Shown one piece after another: positions 1 to 6,605 of a stretch of DNA of 8,209 bases. The stretch lies in contig JAQVHG010000095.1 in assembly GCA_028696365.1 (NCBI GenBank), positions 1-8,209 of the forward strand, written 5' to 3'. The translations under genes were made by a program, and so were the position numbers. The DNA is from Methanofollis sp. (lineage in GTDB: Archaea > Halobacteriota > Methanomicrobia > Methanomicrobiales > Methanofollaceae). Within the stretch, counting starts at the first letter, position 1. The number at the start of each line of letters is the position of its first letter. The notes below the pieces were generated by a model. It was given only the letters and a program-made list of their open reading frames with translations. It did not search any database and was not told the origin of the DNA.

Positions 1-13
1 AGATATATTTTTT

Positions 14-40
14 GATGAATAAACGTTCTCGAAAGATCTT
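14..40 (-). promoter_or_regulatory. Probable promoter region for a gene beyond the left edge
   Basis: Positions 20-40 are an exact 21-bp copy of 1679-1699, which lies just upstream of the minus-strand gene at 446-1636. Both copies are followed, on the minus strand, by a TCATC; the left copy has one extra base before it. Read on the minus strand the site gives TCGA, then GAACG, then an AT-rich TTTAT that can act as a TATA box. A transcript starting about 25 bp downstream would begin at or just beyond the left edge. I infer that the promoter of a further paralog lies here; the gene itself is not in the window. Confidence 0.45.
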
Positions 41-211
41 CTATGCCGCACCATAGAGTATAGAGAGGGCTACGAGGCCGGGCACCACGCAAGGTCACGC
101 CTCTTCATAAGGAGCATATCCCAAAACCCTCCAGTCCTCTCCCTTCTCAGAAGAGAGCACTGAATGTGGTGGAGAAATCCTCCCTCTCTTCGTTGCCCAA
201 CCATGCCTTCA

Positions 212-380
212 TGCCTTCCAACTCCGCTTGTGCCGGGGGCGCTGCCCCCGGACCCCAGGGATGAAGAGAGGGTCGGGAAGGCATATTCGAAATCTATGAA
301 GAGGGATTGTCGTCCACGACCTATCGTGATGCGGGGGGTCAGGGGGGTGCAACCCCCCTGGTGGAGGATAGGGTTTAGAA
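212..380 (-). repeat. Structured intergenic repeat, copy 1
   Basis: This is the minus-strand copy of a repeat family also found at 2078-2264 and 6688-6877. It contains two hairpins. The first, at 340-360, has 8-bp arms (CAGGGGGG and its complement) around a 5-base loop. The second is nested: outer arms of 9 bp at 211-219 and 276-284 enclose a perfect 8-bp GC stem with a 3-base loop at 233-251. It lies downstream of, and in the same orientation as, the membrane protein gene at 446-1636. Open frames across it look like by-products of base composition rather than genes. The repeat ends are approximate because they were aligned by eye. Confidence 0.7.
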
Positions 381-387
381 ATTCAGG

Positions 388-400
388 AACGAAAAAATTC
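388..400 (-). terminator. Candidate U-rich archaeal terminator
   Basis: Read on the minus strand, a run of six T (392-397) follows the stop codon of the 446-1636 gene by about 50 bp. Archaeal RNA polymerase can terminate at U-runs without a hairpin, and the C/G hairpin of repeat copy 1 lies just beyond. This is the only T-run of that length directly downstream of the gene. Confidence 0.35.
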
Positions 401-445
401 AGTTCAAGATCATTTTCAACCACCCCAGTGAGTTTTGGGATATGT

Positions 446-1636
446 TCAATGATAGTCCTCATGCACCCACTGCCTGCTGGCCGTTCCGGCATCAGGATTG
501 TACATGAAGATAAACGGGACGATATATGCGACCAGTGCCGGGATGCCCATGACCAGTGGTGCCCCCCACATCCCATAACGGTAAAACCCTGATCCACTGA
601 TGACCATGAAGCAGAACCCAGTACCGATACTGATGTACGCGATCTCTGAGACGCGTGGGTACGCCTCTTCAGAAGGAGAGCGGTAGCCGCCGTCCACCTC
701 GCCGCAGGTAATCTCAGCACCGTATCGGAAGCGGGCAAGAGCGTCACGGACAAGAATGAGGCACTTCACGATTACGAATACCAGAAGAAAAAAGAAGAGA
801 AAAAGTATGACTACGCCCCATGGACCTAGATATTCTGGATGAAAAAGAAGTTCTAAGAAAAAGATCCCGATCACAGTCGCCAGGAAGGTGGCAGCCATGG
901 CGACGACGAGCGCGAAGATTCTTCTCAAAACATTTCCCGGCGCACGCCCGGAGACCAGGTCGCCGGTCACCCCGTCGACCGCGGCGAAATAATTCCGTCC
1001 TGCATAGGTGTAGCGCACGATCCAGAACGGATAGACGATCAGACCGCTCTCCAGATGCCGGAGGCGTACCTCCTGTGCGGTGATGTGTGGTACACCCGAA
1101 TATTTTAGCATCCCGTATTCGAGTGCTCTCATCCCCTCTACGATCCCCTCTGCAAGGGAGATAGTCACCGCCTGCTGAGGGGAGGAGTCAGAGGAGATGG
1201 TCTTGCCGATGAGATTTCTGAGATAAAATATCCCAAGACCGCCCGTGTCGGAGGCCGTCCCGGTCCAGACAAAGTTGTTGTTAAGGACCACCACCATCGG
1301 CACTTTGTGATCTGAGCTATCGCTGGATTCGATCCGATAGCCCATCACATGGCCGGCGATGTGAGCGGCAAGTCTCCAGAAGGGAAGATCGTTCAGTCGG
1401 CACTCCATCACCTGCGCCTTCGTCAGGAGATCGCTGGCGATCAACGGGTCTTCCCACCAGGTCTGGACAATGTCGAGCGCTTCATTCCGCGAGATTCTGC
1501 ACGTATAGAGAACCGGTCGAGCCTCTCTCTCGATCTTTGCGAGACAGGCCTCGCAGAGAGGAGGGGCCTGCCGCTCCTCGGGTGGAAGCAGGGCGCCGCA
1601 GCAGGGACAGGACGTCGCATCCGGCAACGAAGTCAT
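446..1636 (-). CDS. Membrane-anchored zinc-ribbon protein with two PFW modules (paralog A)
   Basis: A 396-residue protein of unknown function. The N-terminus has a four-cysteine zinc-ribbon pattern, CxxC at 10-13 and CxxC at 28-31. Two soluble modules follow, each with a Pro-Phe-Trp core: one at 84-97, the other at 202-226 with the sequence YPFWIVRY followed by VDGVTGDL. This second type of module is known from uncharacterised zinc-ribbon proteins of prokaryotes. The C-terminal part has four hydrophobic helices at about 240-264, 274-297, 332-351 and 358-378. A charged segment with RYGAEIT and GEVDGGY (304-318) lies between helices 2 and 3. The ATG at 1636 has a GAGGA ribosome site about 9 bases upstream. 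The protein shares its whole architecture with the one encoded at 2509-3672. Cytoplasmic placement of the zinc ribbon and a role in sensing or membrane organisation are guesses. Confidence 0.85.
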   Translation of the reverse strand: MTSLPDATSCPCCGALLPPEERQAPPLCEACLAKIEREARPVLYTCRISRNEALDIVQTWWEDPLIASDLLTKAQVMECRLNDLPFWRLAAHIAGHVMGYRIESSDSSDHKVPMVVVLNNNFVWTGTASDTGGLGIFYLRNLIGKTISSDSSPQQAVTISLAEGIVEGMRALEYGMLKYSGVPHITAQEVRLRHLESGLIVYPFWIVRYTYAGRNYFAAVDGVTGDLVSGRAPGNVLRRIFALVVAMAATFLATVIGIFFLELLFHPEYLGPWGVVILFLFFFLLVFVIVKCLILVRDALARFRYGAEITCGEVDGGYRSPSEEAYPRVSEIAYISIGTGFCFMVISGSGFYRYGMWGAPLVMGIPALVAYIVPFIFMYNPDAGTASRQWVHEDYH

Positions 1637-1673
1637 CGGAAAGGTCCTCAGTACTTTTTCGGGGTCCGAGATC

Positions 1674-1699
1674 GATGATAAACGTTCTCGAAAGATCTT
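1674..1699 (-). promoter_or_regulatory. Promoter of paralog A, with 21-bp repeat
   Basis: On the minus strand, 1691-1674 reads TCGA, five bases, then TTTATCATC. The TTTATCAT part fits an archaeal TATA box. Transcription starting about 25 bp downstream leaves a short leader holding the GAGGA ribosome site before the ATG at 1636. The 21 bp at 1679-1699 recur exactly at 20-40, and the TCGA-N5-TTTATCATC pattern recurs upstream of the second paralog. The repeat also contains the palindromes AAGATCTT and AACGTT, which could bind a regulator. Confidence 0.5.
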
Positions 1700-2077
1700 A
1701 TGGGGGAACTATATTCTATAGAGGACTCTATGAGGGGAAGGCCAGGGAGAGAGAGGGATTACCCTCTTCATGGCCCCAGAGTGATGAGACGGTGCAGACG
1801 ATCGAAGAGGCAGCCGCCGATATTCGTCAGGCCGGTGCCGCCCATTTGAAGAGGTCGTCAGAGAATAGGGCCTTGAATGATCGGGCGGCTTGTCATCACA
1901 CTTGATGTAGGGATGATTTTTCAGATTGGATCATTGTCTGAAACATAACGCCTGAAAATAAGGGCCACATCTGCAAAAACTCCCCCTGAAAATTCAATAC
2001 ATTCCACTGCATTATACAGTTTTGAATCTTAAATCAAAATATTACTCTGAAATTATTCTGAAAAAACTATGTTGATG
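1700..2077. other. Intergenic stretch with no intact gene
   Basis: No convincing complete gene is seen. The part at about 1770-1905 is GC-rich and, in the plus frame ending with TGA at 1903-1905, reads a protein-like segment containing ETVQTIEEAAADIRQAGAAHL with G/C-rich third codon positions, so it may be the tail of a lost gene. I do not recognise the family. From about 1905 to 2077 the DNA is AT-rich, has no open frame of note, and leads into repeat copy 2. Confidence 0.4.
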
Positions 2078-2264
2078 TCTCTGTAGAAATCCTCTGGAGA
2101 GTTCTCTTTGGCGGGGGGGCGTGCCGTCGTCCCACGGTCCCCCGCGTGAGGATAGGCAGAGGACTGCAATCCTCTCTTCATGGTCATTTTGTATGCCTTC
2201 CCGGCTCCATCGTGGTCCTGGGGGTCTGGGCGGCACTCGCCCCAGGACGAAGAGGTGGGAAGGC
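2078..2264 (+). repeat. Structured intergenic repeat, copy 2
   Basis: This copy aligns with 6688-6877 over its whole length. The head, CTGTAGAAATCCTCT, matches the head of that copy with one difference. The 28 bp at 2216-2243 match 6826-6853 at 27 positions. A GC hairpin lies near 2110-2150, pairing GCGGGGG with CCCCCGC around an inner CCGT/ACGG stem. The nested second stem has perfect 8-bp outer arms GCCTTCCC (2195-2202) and GGGAAGGC (2257-2264). The tail stops at or near the start of a coding-like fragment, which suggests the repeat interrupted or replaced the rest of that gene. Confidence 0.75.
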
Positions 2265-2278
2265 GATTGAGTCACCCT

Positions 2279-2497
2279 TGCACCGCGGCACAGGCCGGGA
2301 TCCTCCTCTACCCCGACACCGAACTGAAGGTGCCTCTGGACTATGTGTATGACATTTCGGGCCGGAAGATCCCTCTTCTTATCCGGTCGGTCCGGCTCTC
2401 TCACCCTCTCGCGACACGGGAAGGATGGGAAGCGTTCAAGGAGGAATTGGCCGGGGTGCTCCAGGCCCTCTCTCCTACCCGGACAGACCTGAATGAT
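2279..2497 (+). pseudogene. Gene remnant, possibly the C-terminus of McrC (type IV restriction nuclease subunit)
   Basis: The plus frame here encodes about 73 protein-like residues with native-looking codon use. It includes GILLYPDTELKVPLDYVYD, then SGRKIPLLIRSVRLS, and an ending with EGWEAFKEELAGVLQAL. The layout resembles the end of McrC, where a GILLY-type strand is followed by a Y-x-x-S/G-x-K-I segment and a final helix. McrC is the PD-(D/E)xK nuclease partner of the GTPase McrB in systems that cut modified DNA. The catalytic part is absent, no start codon or ribosome site precedes the fragment, and a structured repeat lies immediately upstream. The frame has no proper stop of its own: it runs on across the 3' end of the convergent gene, and TGA triplets at 2490 and 2494 occur only in other frames. 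The family call rests on memory of the fold pattern and could be wrong; that it is a remnant is more secure. Confidence 0.45.
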
Positions 2498-2508
2498 GGT
2501 ACAATTAT

Positions 2509-3672
2509 TCAGGACACGTCCTCGATCACATATCCGCAGTCGATGAGATCCTCCATCCTACCGACCTCTAACCTCCACATACACAATCCAAGATACATGA
2601 CGAGCCCCCCAAGGCCAAGGGCCGCAGCCTGCCAGTCGCATGAGAGCATGAACAGAAATCCGCCAGAGACCGTTGCCGCAAAACTGAAGATGATCCCTGG
2701 CCAGAACTGTCTGGTTCGTGCAGATATGGCATCATACTGAGAGGTGTTGTACCCGCCTTTCACCTCGCCGTACGTGATCTCAGAGCCGTACCTCGCGAAG
2801 ACAAAGGCTTCAGAGACAAAAAAGGCCCATACAAGAAGAAACACCGCGATCAATCCCGCTCCAGCGATGAGAGCATAATCCTGAAGTTCTTTCGGGCTGA
2901 ACGCGCTCGGATTGGAGAGAAAATAGTGCGCCGCATAGATACTGAGGGCAACGCCAAGGACGCTGAGGGCGGTGGCGGCGAGGAATGTCTCCAGACGCGT
3001 GAGGGGATCGCCCGGTACATGGGCAGAGACGAGGTTGCCGGTAACGCCGTCAATGAGAGCGAAAAAAGCCGGGTCGGAAGACGCATGTCTGACCATCCAG
3101 AAGGGGTAGAGAACGAAGGCGTCCTCAAGGTCCTGGATGTGGACCTCTATTTCGGTGATCTCTGGCACATTGCAGTAGTTCAGGACGGCGTCTGGGAATG
3201 CACGTATGCCCACCGGGAGGGCGGCGGCCCGCGGGACGGTCACATCTGACATCTGTGTGGAGTCTTTCCGGAAGAGATGTGTTTCACCACTCAGGTTGTG
3301 GAGAGACCAGATCCCGATGGCACCAGAACGACTGGCCGGCCATGTCCAGATGAAGGTGTTGTTCAGCGTTACATCCATCAGTATCTCTATGTCTGAGACA
3401 TCGTCAGATTCAATCCTGCAACCCTTCACGTACCCGCTGACATGGGCGGTGAGCATCCAGAACGGAAGAGAGCGAAGGCAGCACGAGGCCGCCGTCCAGT
3501 CCTGGCACCTCCAGGAAGGGGCGATCCGTCTGCTCGCCGACCACTGCCGCACGGTCTCGATGGCCTCGGCGCGGGTGACCGCGCACGTGAACCTGAGGCT
3601 ACCGGGTCTGGAGAGGCAGGCGTCGCAGAGATCTTCGGCAGGGAGTTCATCCATGCCACCGCGCTCTTTCAT
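2509..3672 (-). CDS. Membrane-anchored PFW-module protein with half a zinc ribbon (paralog B)
   Basis: A protein of about 387 residues, paralogous to the one at 446-1636. From the start chosen here it has a single CxxC (CDAC, residues 16-19); the first CxxC knuckle seen in the paralog is missing. Then come the two PFW modules, SLPFWMLTAHVSG and LYPFWMVRH with IDGVTGN, and four hydrophobic helices (about residues 229-251, 264-290, 322-343, 348-368). The loop RYGSEIT with GEVKGGY matches the paralog closely, while the rest has diverged strongly. I prefer the ATG at 3672 because GGGGGT lies 5 bases upstream. A GTG at 3693 and an ATG at 3654 are in frame. The gene is divergent from the regulator at 3902. 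Function is unknown. If metal is bound at all, it may need a second molecule or partner to supply ligands. Confidence 0.8.
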   Translation of the reverse strand: MKERGGMDELPAEDLCDACLSRPGSLRFTCAVTRAEAIETVRQWSASRRIAPSWRCQDWTAASCCLRSLPFWMLTAHVSGYVKGCRIESDDVSDIEILMDVTLNNTFIWTWPASRSGAIGIWSLHNLSGETHLFRKDSTQMSDVTVPRAAALPVGIRAFPDAVLNYCNVPEITEIEVHIQDLEDAFVLYPFWMVRHASSDPAFFALIDGVTGNLVSAHVPGDPLTRLETFLAATALSVLGVALSIYAAHYFLSNPSAFSPKELQDYALIAGAGLIAVFLLVWAFFVSEAFVFARYGSEITYGEVKGGYNTSQYDAISARTRQFWPGIIFSFAATVSGGFLFMLSCDWQAAALGLGGLVMYLGLCMWRLEVGRMEDLIDCGYVIEDVS

Positions 3673-3754
3673 GATAGACCCCCACAGGATCACACAGGAG
3701 ACTGTTTCTCGCCATGTACAGGAGGAACACTCCTATGCGTCCTTCAAAGCCGGG

Positions 3755-3772
3755 GATGATAAATAAAATCGA
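3755..3772 (-). promoter_or_regulatory. Promoter of paralog B
   Basis: The minus strand reads TCGATTTTATTTATCATC, matching the paralog A promoter in its TCGA, 5-base spacer and TTTATCATC parts. The AT-rich middle is a good archaeal TATA box. The predicted start near 3730-3735 would leave a leader of about 60 bases before the ATG at 3672. Confidence 0.5.
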
Positions 3773-3794
3773 TTGAATGAGAATATGGTGATGA

Positions 3795-3807
3795 CTATAT
3801 TTTATTG
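3795..3807 (+). promoter_or_regulatory. TATA-like box for the Schlafen/AlbA_2 regulator
   Basis: CTATATTTTATTG lies about 100 bp upstream of the ATG at 3902. A transcript starting about 25 bp downstream would carry a leader of about 70 bases that includes the inverted repeats at 3861-3898. It sits only about 25 bp from the opposing promoter of paralog B, so regulation of the two genes may be linked. A weaker A/T stretch at 3842-3850 is an alternative box. Confidence 0.4.
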
Positions 3808-3860
3808 AGGAAGAATCGCCCATCACTCCACTCCCCCAGATAACTTTACACAAACCCATC

Positions 3861-3898
3861 TACCGTTACGTTTTTCCCCTTAACAGTAGTTAACGGTA
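3861..3898 (+). promoter_or_regulatory. Nested inverted repeats, candidate operator just before the ATG
   Basis: TACCGTTA at 3861-3868 is the exact reverse complement of TAACGGTA at 3891-3898. Inside it, TTAAC (3880-3884) and GTTAA (3889-3893) form a second inverted repeat with a 4-base centre. The array ends 3 bases before the ATG and occupies the place where a ribosome site is expected; none is visible. An operator for the HTH protein encoded directly downstream, or an RNA hairpin limiting its translation, are both possible. Confidence 0.45.
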
Positions 3899-3901
3899 AA
3901 C

Positions 3902-5194
3902 ATGGACCTCGACACCCTCCTTGCCCTCATCAGAAACGGAGAGTCTGAGCGGATCGAGTTCAAGAGAGCTCCCACAAAAACGCTCCACCACGAGATCACC
4001 GCACTCGCCAACGCAGAGGGAGGGCACCTCATCATCGGCGTCGACGACACCGGCGCCATCGTCGGCACTGATGTGAAGCAAGCCCTCGAAAGCATCACGA
4101 GCACTCTCCAGTCGGTCGTCCCGCCACCTCATATCGTCACCCACAGACTGACCATCAATGACCGGAACCTCCTCGTCGTCGAGGTCGAGAAGGCCGCCGC
4201 TCTCTGTTCAGTGGGAGGAGTCGTCTATATCAGGACCGGCACCAGCGTCCGCCCGCTCTCGGTCCAGGAGATCCTGATGCTCTCCTCCGAACTCGGCACC
4301 GTTGCGTGGGACGGGGGCCCGGCGGTTCCTGAAAAGGAGATCGACTCTGCGTCCATCGAATGGTTCTTCAAAACGATCCAGGAATCGAGGGGCAGGATCA
4401 TTCAACCAGATGACCGGGAACGGTATCTCCGCAGTGTCGGTGCTCTCAAGGAGGGGATGCTCACTAACGCCGGCGTACTCTTTTTCACCGATACCACTAG
4501 CCACATTCCTCATGCCAGGATACGGCTGATCGGGATGGAAGACGAAGAACCGGCATGGAGCCGCGAGTATGAAGGCCCGGTCTGGCAGGCGATCGAAGCG
4601 GTCTATGCCGATCTACTCAGGGAGATCAGGAAGGGAGAAGTGATCGTCGGAACCCGGAGGGTCAGGGTCGAGGAGTATCCTGCCAGAGCACTCAGGGAGG
4701 CGGTGATCAATGCAGTCGCCCACCGGAACTATACTATCGGTGCCGATGTCAAGATCTTCCTTCACTCAGACAGGATCGAGATCAGAAATCCTGGTGGATT
4801 GATGCCTGGCGTCGACCTCACCGACCCTGAGCATGTTCCCAGGAACCCGTCGCTCTCAAACCTCCTCTATGACACCGGTTTTATCGAGCGCTATGGGTTT
4901 GGCATAAGAATGATCCAGCGTGAGGTCGAGAGGCATGGGCACTGTTCGGTCTCTTTCTCAGGGGCGTCCAACCGCTTCAGTGTCACGTTCTCAAAAAAGC
5001 GTGATGCGCTCATCGACACGACCGACCGCGAGATCCTTGAGGCGATCCGTGAGCCCATGAAGAGCAGCGAGATTGCTGGGGTGGTCGGGCTCTCCAAACC
5101 GACGGTTGTCAGGCGGTTGAAATATCTTGTAGGGCTCAGGTTGGCCGTAAAAGAAGGGAGCGGGGCGCATGTCAGGTACCGGGCGGCCCACTGA
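3902..5194 (+). CDS. Schlafen/AlbA_2 domain ATP-binding transcriptional regulator with C-terminal HTH
   Basis: A 430-residue protein of the COG2865 type, often labelled RecG-like or AlbA_2 regulator. The AlbA_2 domain covers about 1-125 and shows ERIEFKRAP (16-24), a Gly-rich GGHLIIGVDDTG (40-51) and YIRTGTSVRPLS (109-120). The middle carries a GHKL-like ATPase segment with REAVINAVAHRNY (265-277), DRIEIRNPGGL (290-300) and RYGFGIRMI (330-338). The C-terminus (about 372-425) is a winged helix, with SSEIAGVVGLSKPTVVRRLKYL as its HTH core. Length and domain order are normal for the family, and no key motif is missing. Such proteins are usually predicted DNA-binding regulators; some Schlafen-like proteins act on RNA or in defence, but nothing here decides that. 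The gene starts right after an inverted-repeat array, so autoregulation is plausible. It ends 9 bp before the stop of the convergent methyltransferase gene. Confidence 0.92.
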   Translation: MDLDTLLALIRNGESERIEFKRAPTKTLHHEITALANAEGGHLIIGVDDTGAIVGTDVKQALESITSTLQSVVPPPHIVTHRLTINDRNLLVVEVEKAAALCSVGGVVYIRTGTSVRPLSVQEILMLSSELGTVAWDGGPAVPEKEIDSASIEWFFKTIQESRGRIIQPDDRERYLRSVGALKEGMLTNAGVLFFTDTTSHIPHARIRLIGMEDEEPAWSREYEGPVWQAIEAVYADLLREIRKGEVIVGTRRVRVEEYPARALREAVINAVAHRNYTIGADVKIFLHSDRIEIRNPGGLMPGVDLTDPEHVPRNPSLSNLLYDTGFIERYGFGIRMIQREVERHGHCSVSFSGASNRFSVTFSKKRDALIDTTDREILEAIREPMKSSEIAGVVGLSKPTVVRRLKYLVGLRLAVKEGSGAHVRYRAAH

Positions 5195-5203
5195 AGATCC
5201 TCC

Positions 5204-5947
5204 CTACTTCCGCATCACAAAAAAGACATATCCATACTCCGCGGCGTGGTCCCGGTACACCGCGATCTCCCTCTTCACCCCCTCGACCAGTTCCATCGCC
5301 TCAGGGTCGCCGGCGTGCTCGGCCGCAAACTCTTCGAGCCTCGTTTCCAGCGGGCGGTAGTAGTCATCCCACCAGGCCGCTTCAGGGAGCCTGAACGAGC
5401 CGACGAGGTCGAAGCCTGAGGCGGCGATGATTGCTGTGTACTCTTCTTCGGTCTTGATCGCGGGGTATTCCTCTGTCCAGAAGGCCTTCGCCTCAGGGGA
5501 GGGAGCGGGGGTGAACCAGGCTGACTCGGTGAGGGCCATATATCCGCCGTCCTTGAGGACCTCCCGCCAGTACGAGAGCCCCTCGGTAAACCCGATGATG
5601 AAGATCGAGCCCTCGGCCCAGATGAGATCGAATGAGTGTTTCTCGAAGGGGAGGTCGTCCATCGAGGCGCAAAGCGTCCTGACACGGTCGGTGACTCCGG
5701 CCTGCTCAGCCCGTTTCTCCAGGGTGTCGAGGACAGGGCGGTGGACGTCAACGGCCGTGATCCTCGCGTCAGGGCAGAGGTGGGCGAGTGCGAGGGTCTG
5801 CATCCCTGAGCCGCACCCGACGTCGAGGATCTCGGGTCTCTCCGGAAGTTCGGGGATCATGCGGAAGGCACGAGCCGTGCTCTCGTCATTGCCTGGGCCC
5901 TGCCTGGGGAGGGTCTCAAAGAGGCGACAGATGAGGGAGATATCCAT
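5204..5947 (-). CDS. Class I SAM-dependent methyltransferase
   Basis: From the ATG at 5947 this gives 247 residues with a Rossmann-type methyltransferase fold. Residues 13-17, LPRQGPGN and the following STARAF resemble the N-terminal signature of a family of small stand-alone methyltransferases. Motif I is ILDVGCGSGMQT (about 40-51). AVDVHRP (65-71) supplies the acidic residue that binds the SAM ribose. MDDLPF with FDLIWAEGSIF (about 96-116) covers motifs III-IV, and VLKDGGYMALTESAW covers the next strand. The C-terminal third is rich in aromatic and acidic residues and may form the acceptor site. The acceptor molecule cannot be read from the sequence. The start is uncertain: the frame stays open to a TTG at 5995, with GTG at 5989 in between. 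I prefer the ATG because it begins just before the conserved part, although the GGAGGGGG upstream is spaced rather far from it. No methyltransferase partner gene or restriction enzyme adjoins it. Confidence 0.9.
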   Translation of the reverse strand: MDISLICRLFETLPRQGPGNDESTARAFRMIPELPERPEILDVGCGSGMQTLALAHLCPDARITAVDVHRPVLDTLEKRAEQAGVTDRVRTLCASMDDLPFEKHSFDLIWAEGSIFIIGFTEGLSYWREVLKDGGYMALTESAWFTPAPSPEAKAFWTEEYPAIKTEEEYTAIIAASGFDLVGSFRLPEAAWWDDYYRPLETRLEEFAAEHAGDPEAMELVEGVKREIAVYRDHAAEYGYVFFVMRK

Positions 5948-5995
5948 GGAGAGGGGTGCCCCCTCCTCATCCAAACACTTTGTGGTCACCCCCAA

Positions 5996-6300
5996 GTCCC
6001 ACGGATTGCCCTGGCACTCTCTTCAGGAATGGCCCTCGTCTCCTGCGAGGAGAAGGACGATATGATTGGCGATAGCGTTGGGGGTCGGTATCTGATGGTG
6101 CTCTCGTAACCGAGGAGATCTGAGATCATAGTATGGATTCCACCGACGAGAGAAGCCGTACATTTGGAAACACCATTCGCATCCTGGCAAGGAAGAAGAC
6201 AAGAAGACTGAGCACGAGGAAAAGGGGGGTGCTGCTTTCGTCAAAAATTCCGTGGTTGAAACAGAGCAGCTCGCCCCCGCATTATTTAGAGGCATAGAAT
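5996..6300. other. Intergenic stretch without a recognised gene
   Basis: This region upstream of the methyltransferase gene has no open frame with a convincing protein pattern on either strand. A minus-strand frame at 6023-6295 lacks a ribosome site, is low in recognisable motifs and uses many Ser codons in a way typical of non-coding DNA. A tRNA-like fold was looked for and not found. A clear TATA box for the methyltransferase gene was not identified. Confidence 0.4.
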
Positions 6301-6484
6301 GGGCGGCTCTGTAGAAAAAAACCCATAGAACTTGTCAGAGCAACATTCTGATCACATGCCTCCCCCTCATACATAAATAGAGTCGAGGACGGCAACGCCC
6401 CCATCATGGTCGTTTATTCTGCCTTCTCGACCCAATCGTGATCCCTGGGGTTCTGGTGGCTGTGAGCGGGGTGAAGATGAGAAG
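6301..6484 (+). repeat. Structured intergenic repeat, degenerate copy 4
   Basis: The head GGCTCTGTAGAAA at 6304-6316, the GAGGACGGCAAC block at 6385-6396 and the CATCATGGTC-GCCTTCTCGACC-ATCGTG-TCCCTGGGG series at 6411-6460 follow the same order as in copies 2 and 3. The inner GC hairpin has decayed. The outer stem is kept by a paired change: CTTCTC at 6423-6428 pairs with GAGAAG at 6479-6484, where copy 3 has CTTCCC and GGGAAG. Confidence 0.6.
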
Positions 6485-6605
6485 ACGAACGTCTTCGATG
6501 TGCGACCACAGAGGGCATGAGAAGATCTCTGATTTTCGTTGAGCTCCCAGCCCGAGATGTGAGAAGGCGGGTGAGGCACGCTCACACTAAGGTCAGAGAT
6601 CTTCT
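6481..6605 (+). repeat. Palindrome and 13-bp inverted repeat
   Basis: GAAGACG at 6481-6487 and CGTCTTC at 6490-6496 form a 7-bp palindrome with a 2-base centre. Next, 6520-6532 (AGAAGATCTCTGA) is the exact reverse complement of 6593-6605, enclosing 60 bases that contain a smaller GTGAG/CTCAC stem near 6570-6585. The region between repeat copies 4 and 3 has no gene. The arms could form one long stem-loop in RNA, or be the ends of a small decayed element. Confidence 0.5.

Noticed and set aside
70..753. Long minus-strand open frame overlapping the end of paralog A and repeat copy 1
   Set aside because: It runs in another frame than the real gene and crosses the hairpins of the repeat; its composition (Ser, Arg, Gly-rich) shows no domain pattern.
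2180..2740. Plus-strand open frame of 186 codons as one complete gene
   Set aside because: Its start lies inside the structured repeat and its last 80 codons are antisense to paralog B. Only the middle part (2279-2497) looks protein-like, so it is listed as a remnant.
3647..3859. Minus-strand 70-codon frame in the divergent promoter region
   Set aside because: It spans the promoter of paralog B, has no ribosome site, and ends inside the real gene in another frame.
5275..5751. Minus-strand frame of 158 codons within the methyltransferase gene
   Set aside because: It is a Ser/Arg/Pro-rich shadow of the methyltransferase frame, which carries all the SAM-binding motifs.
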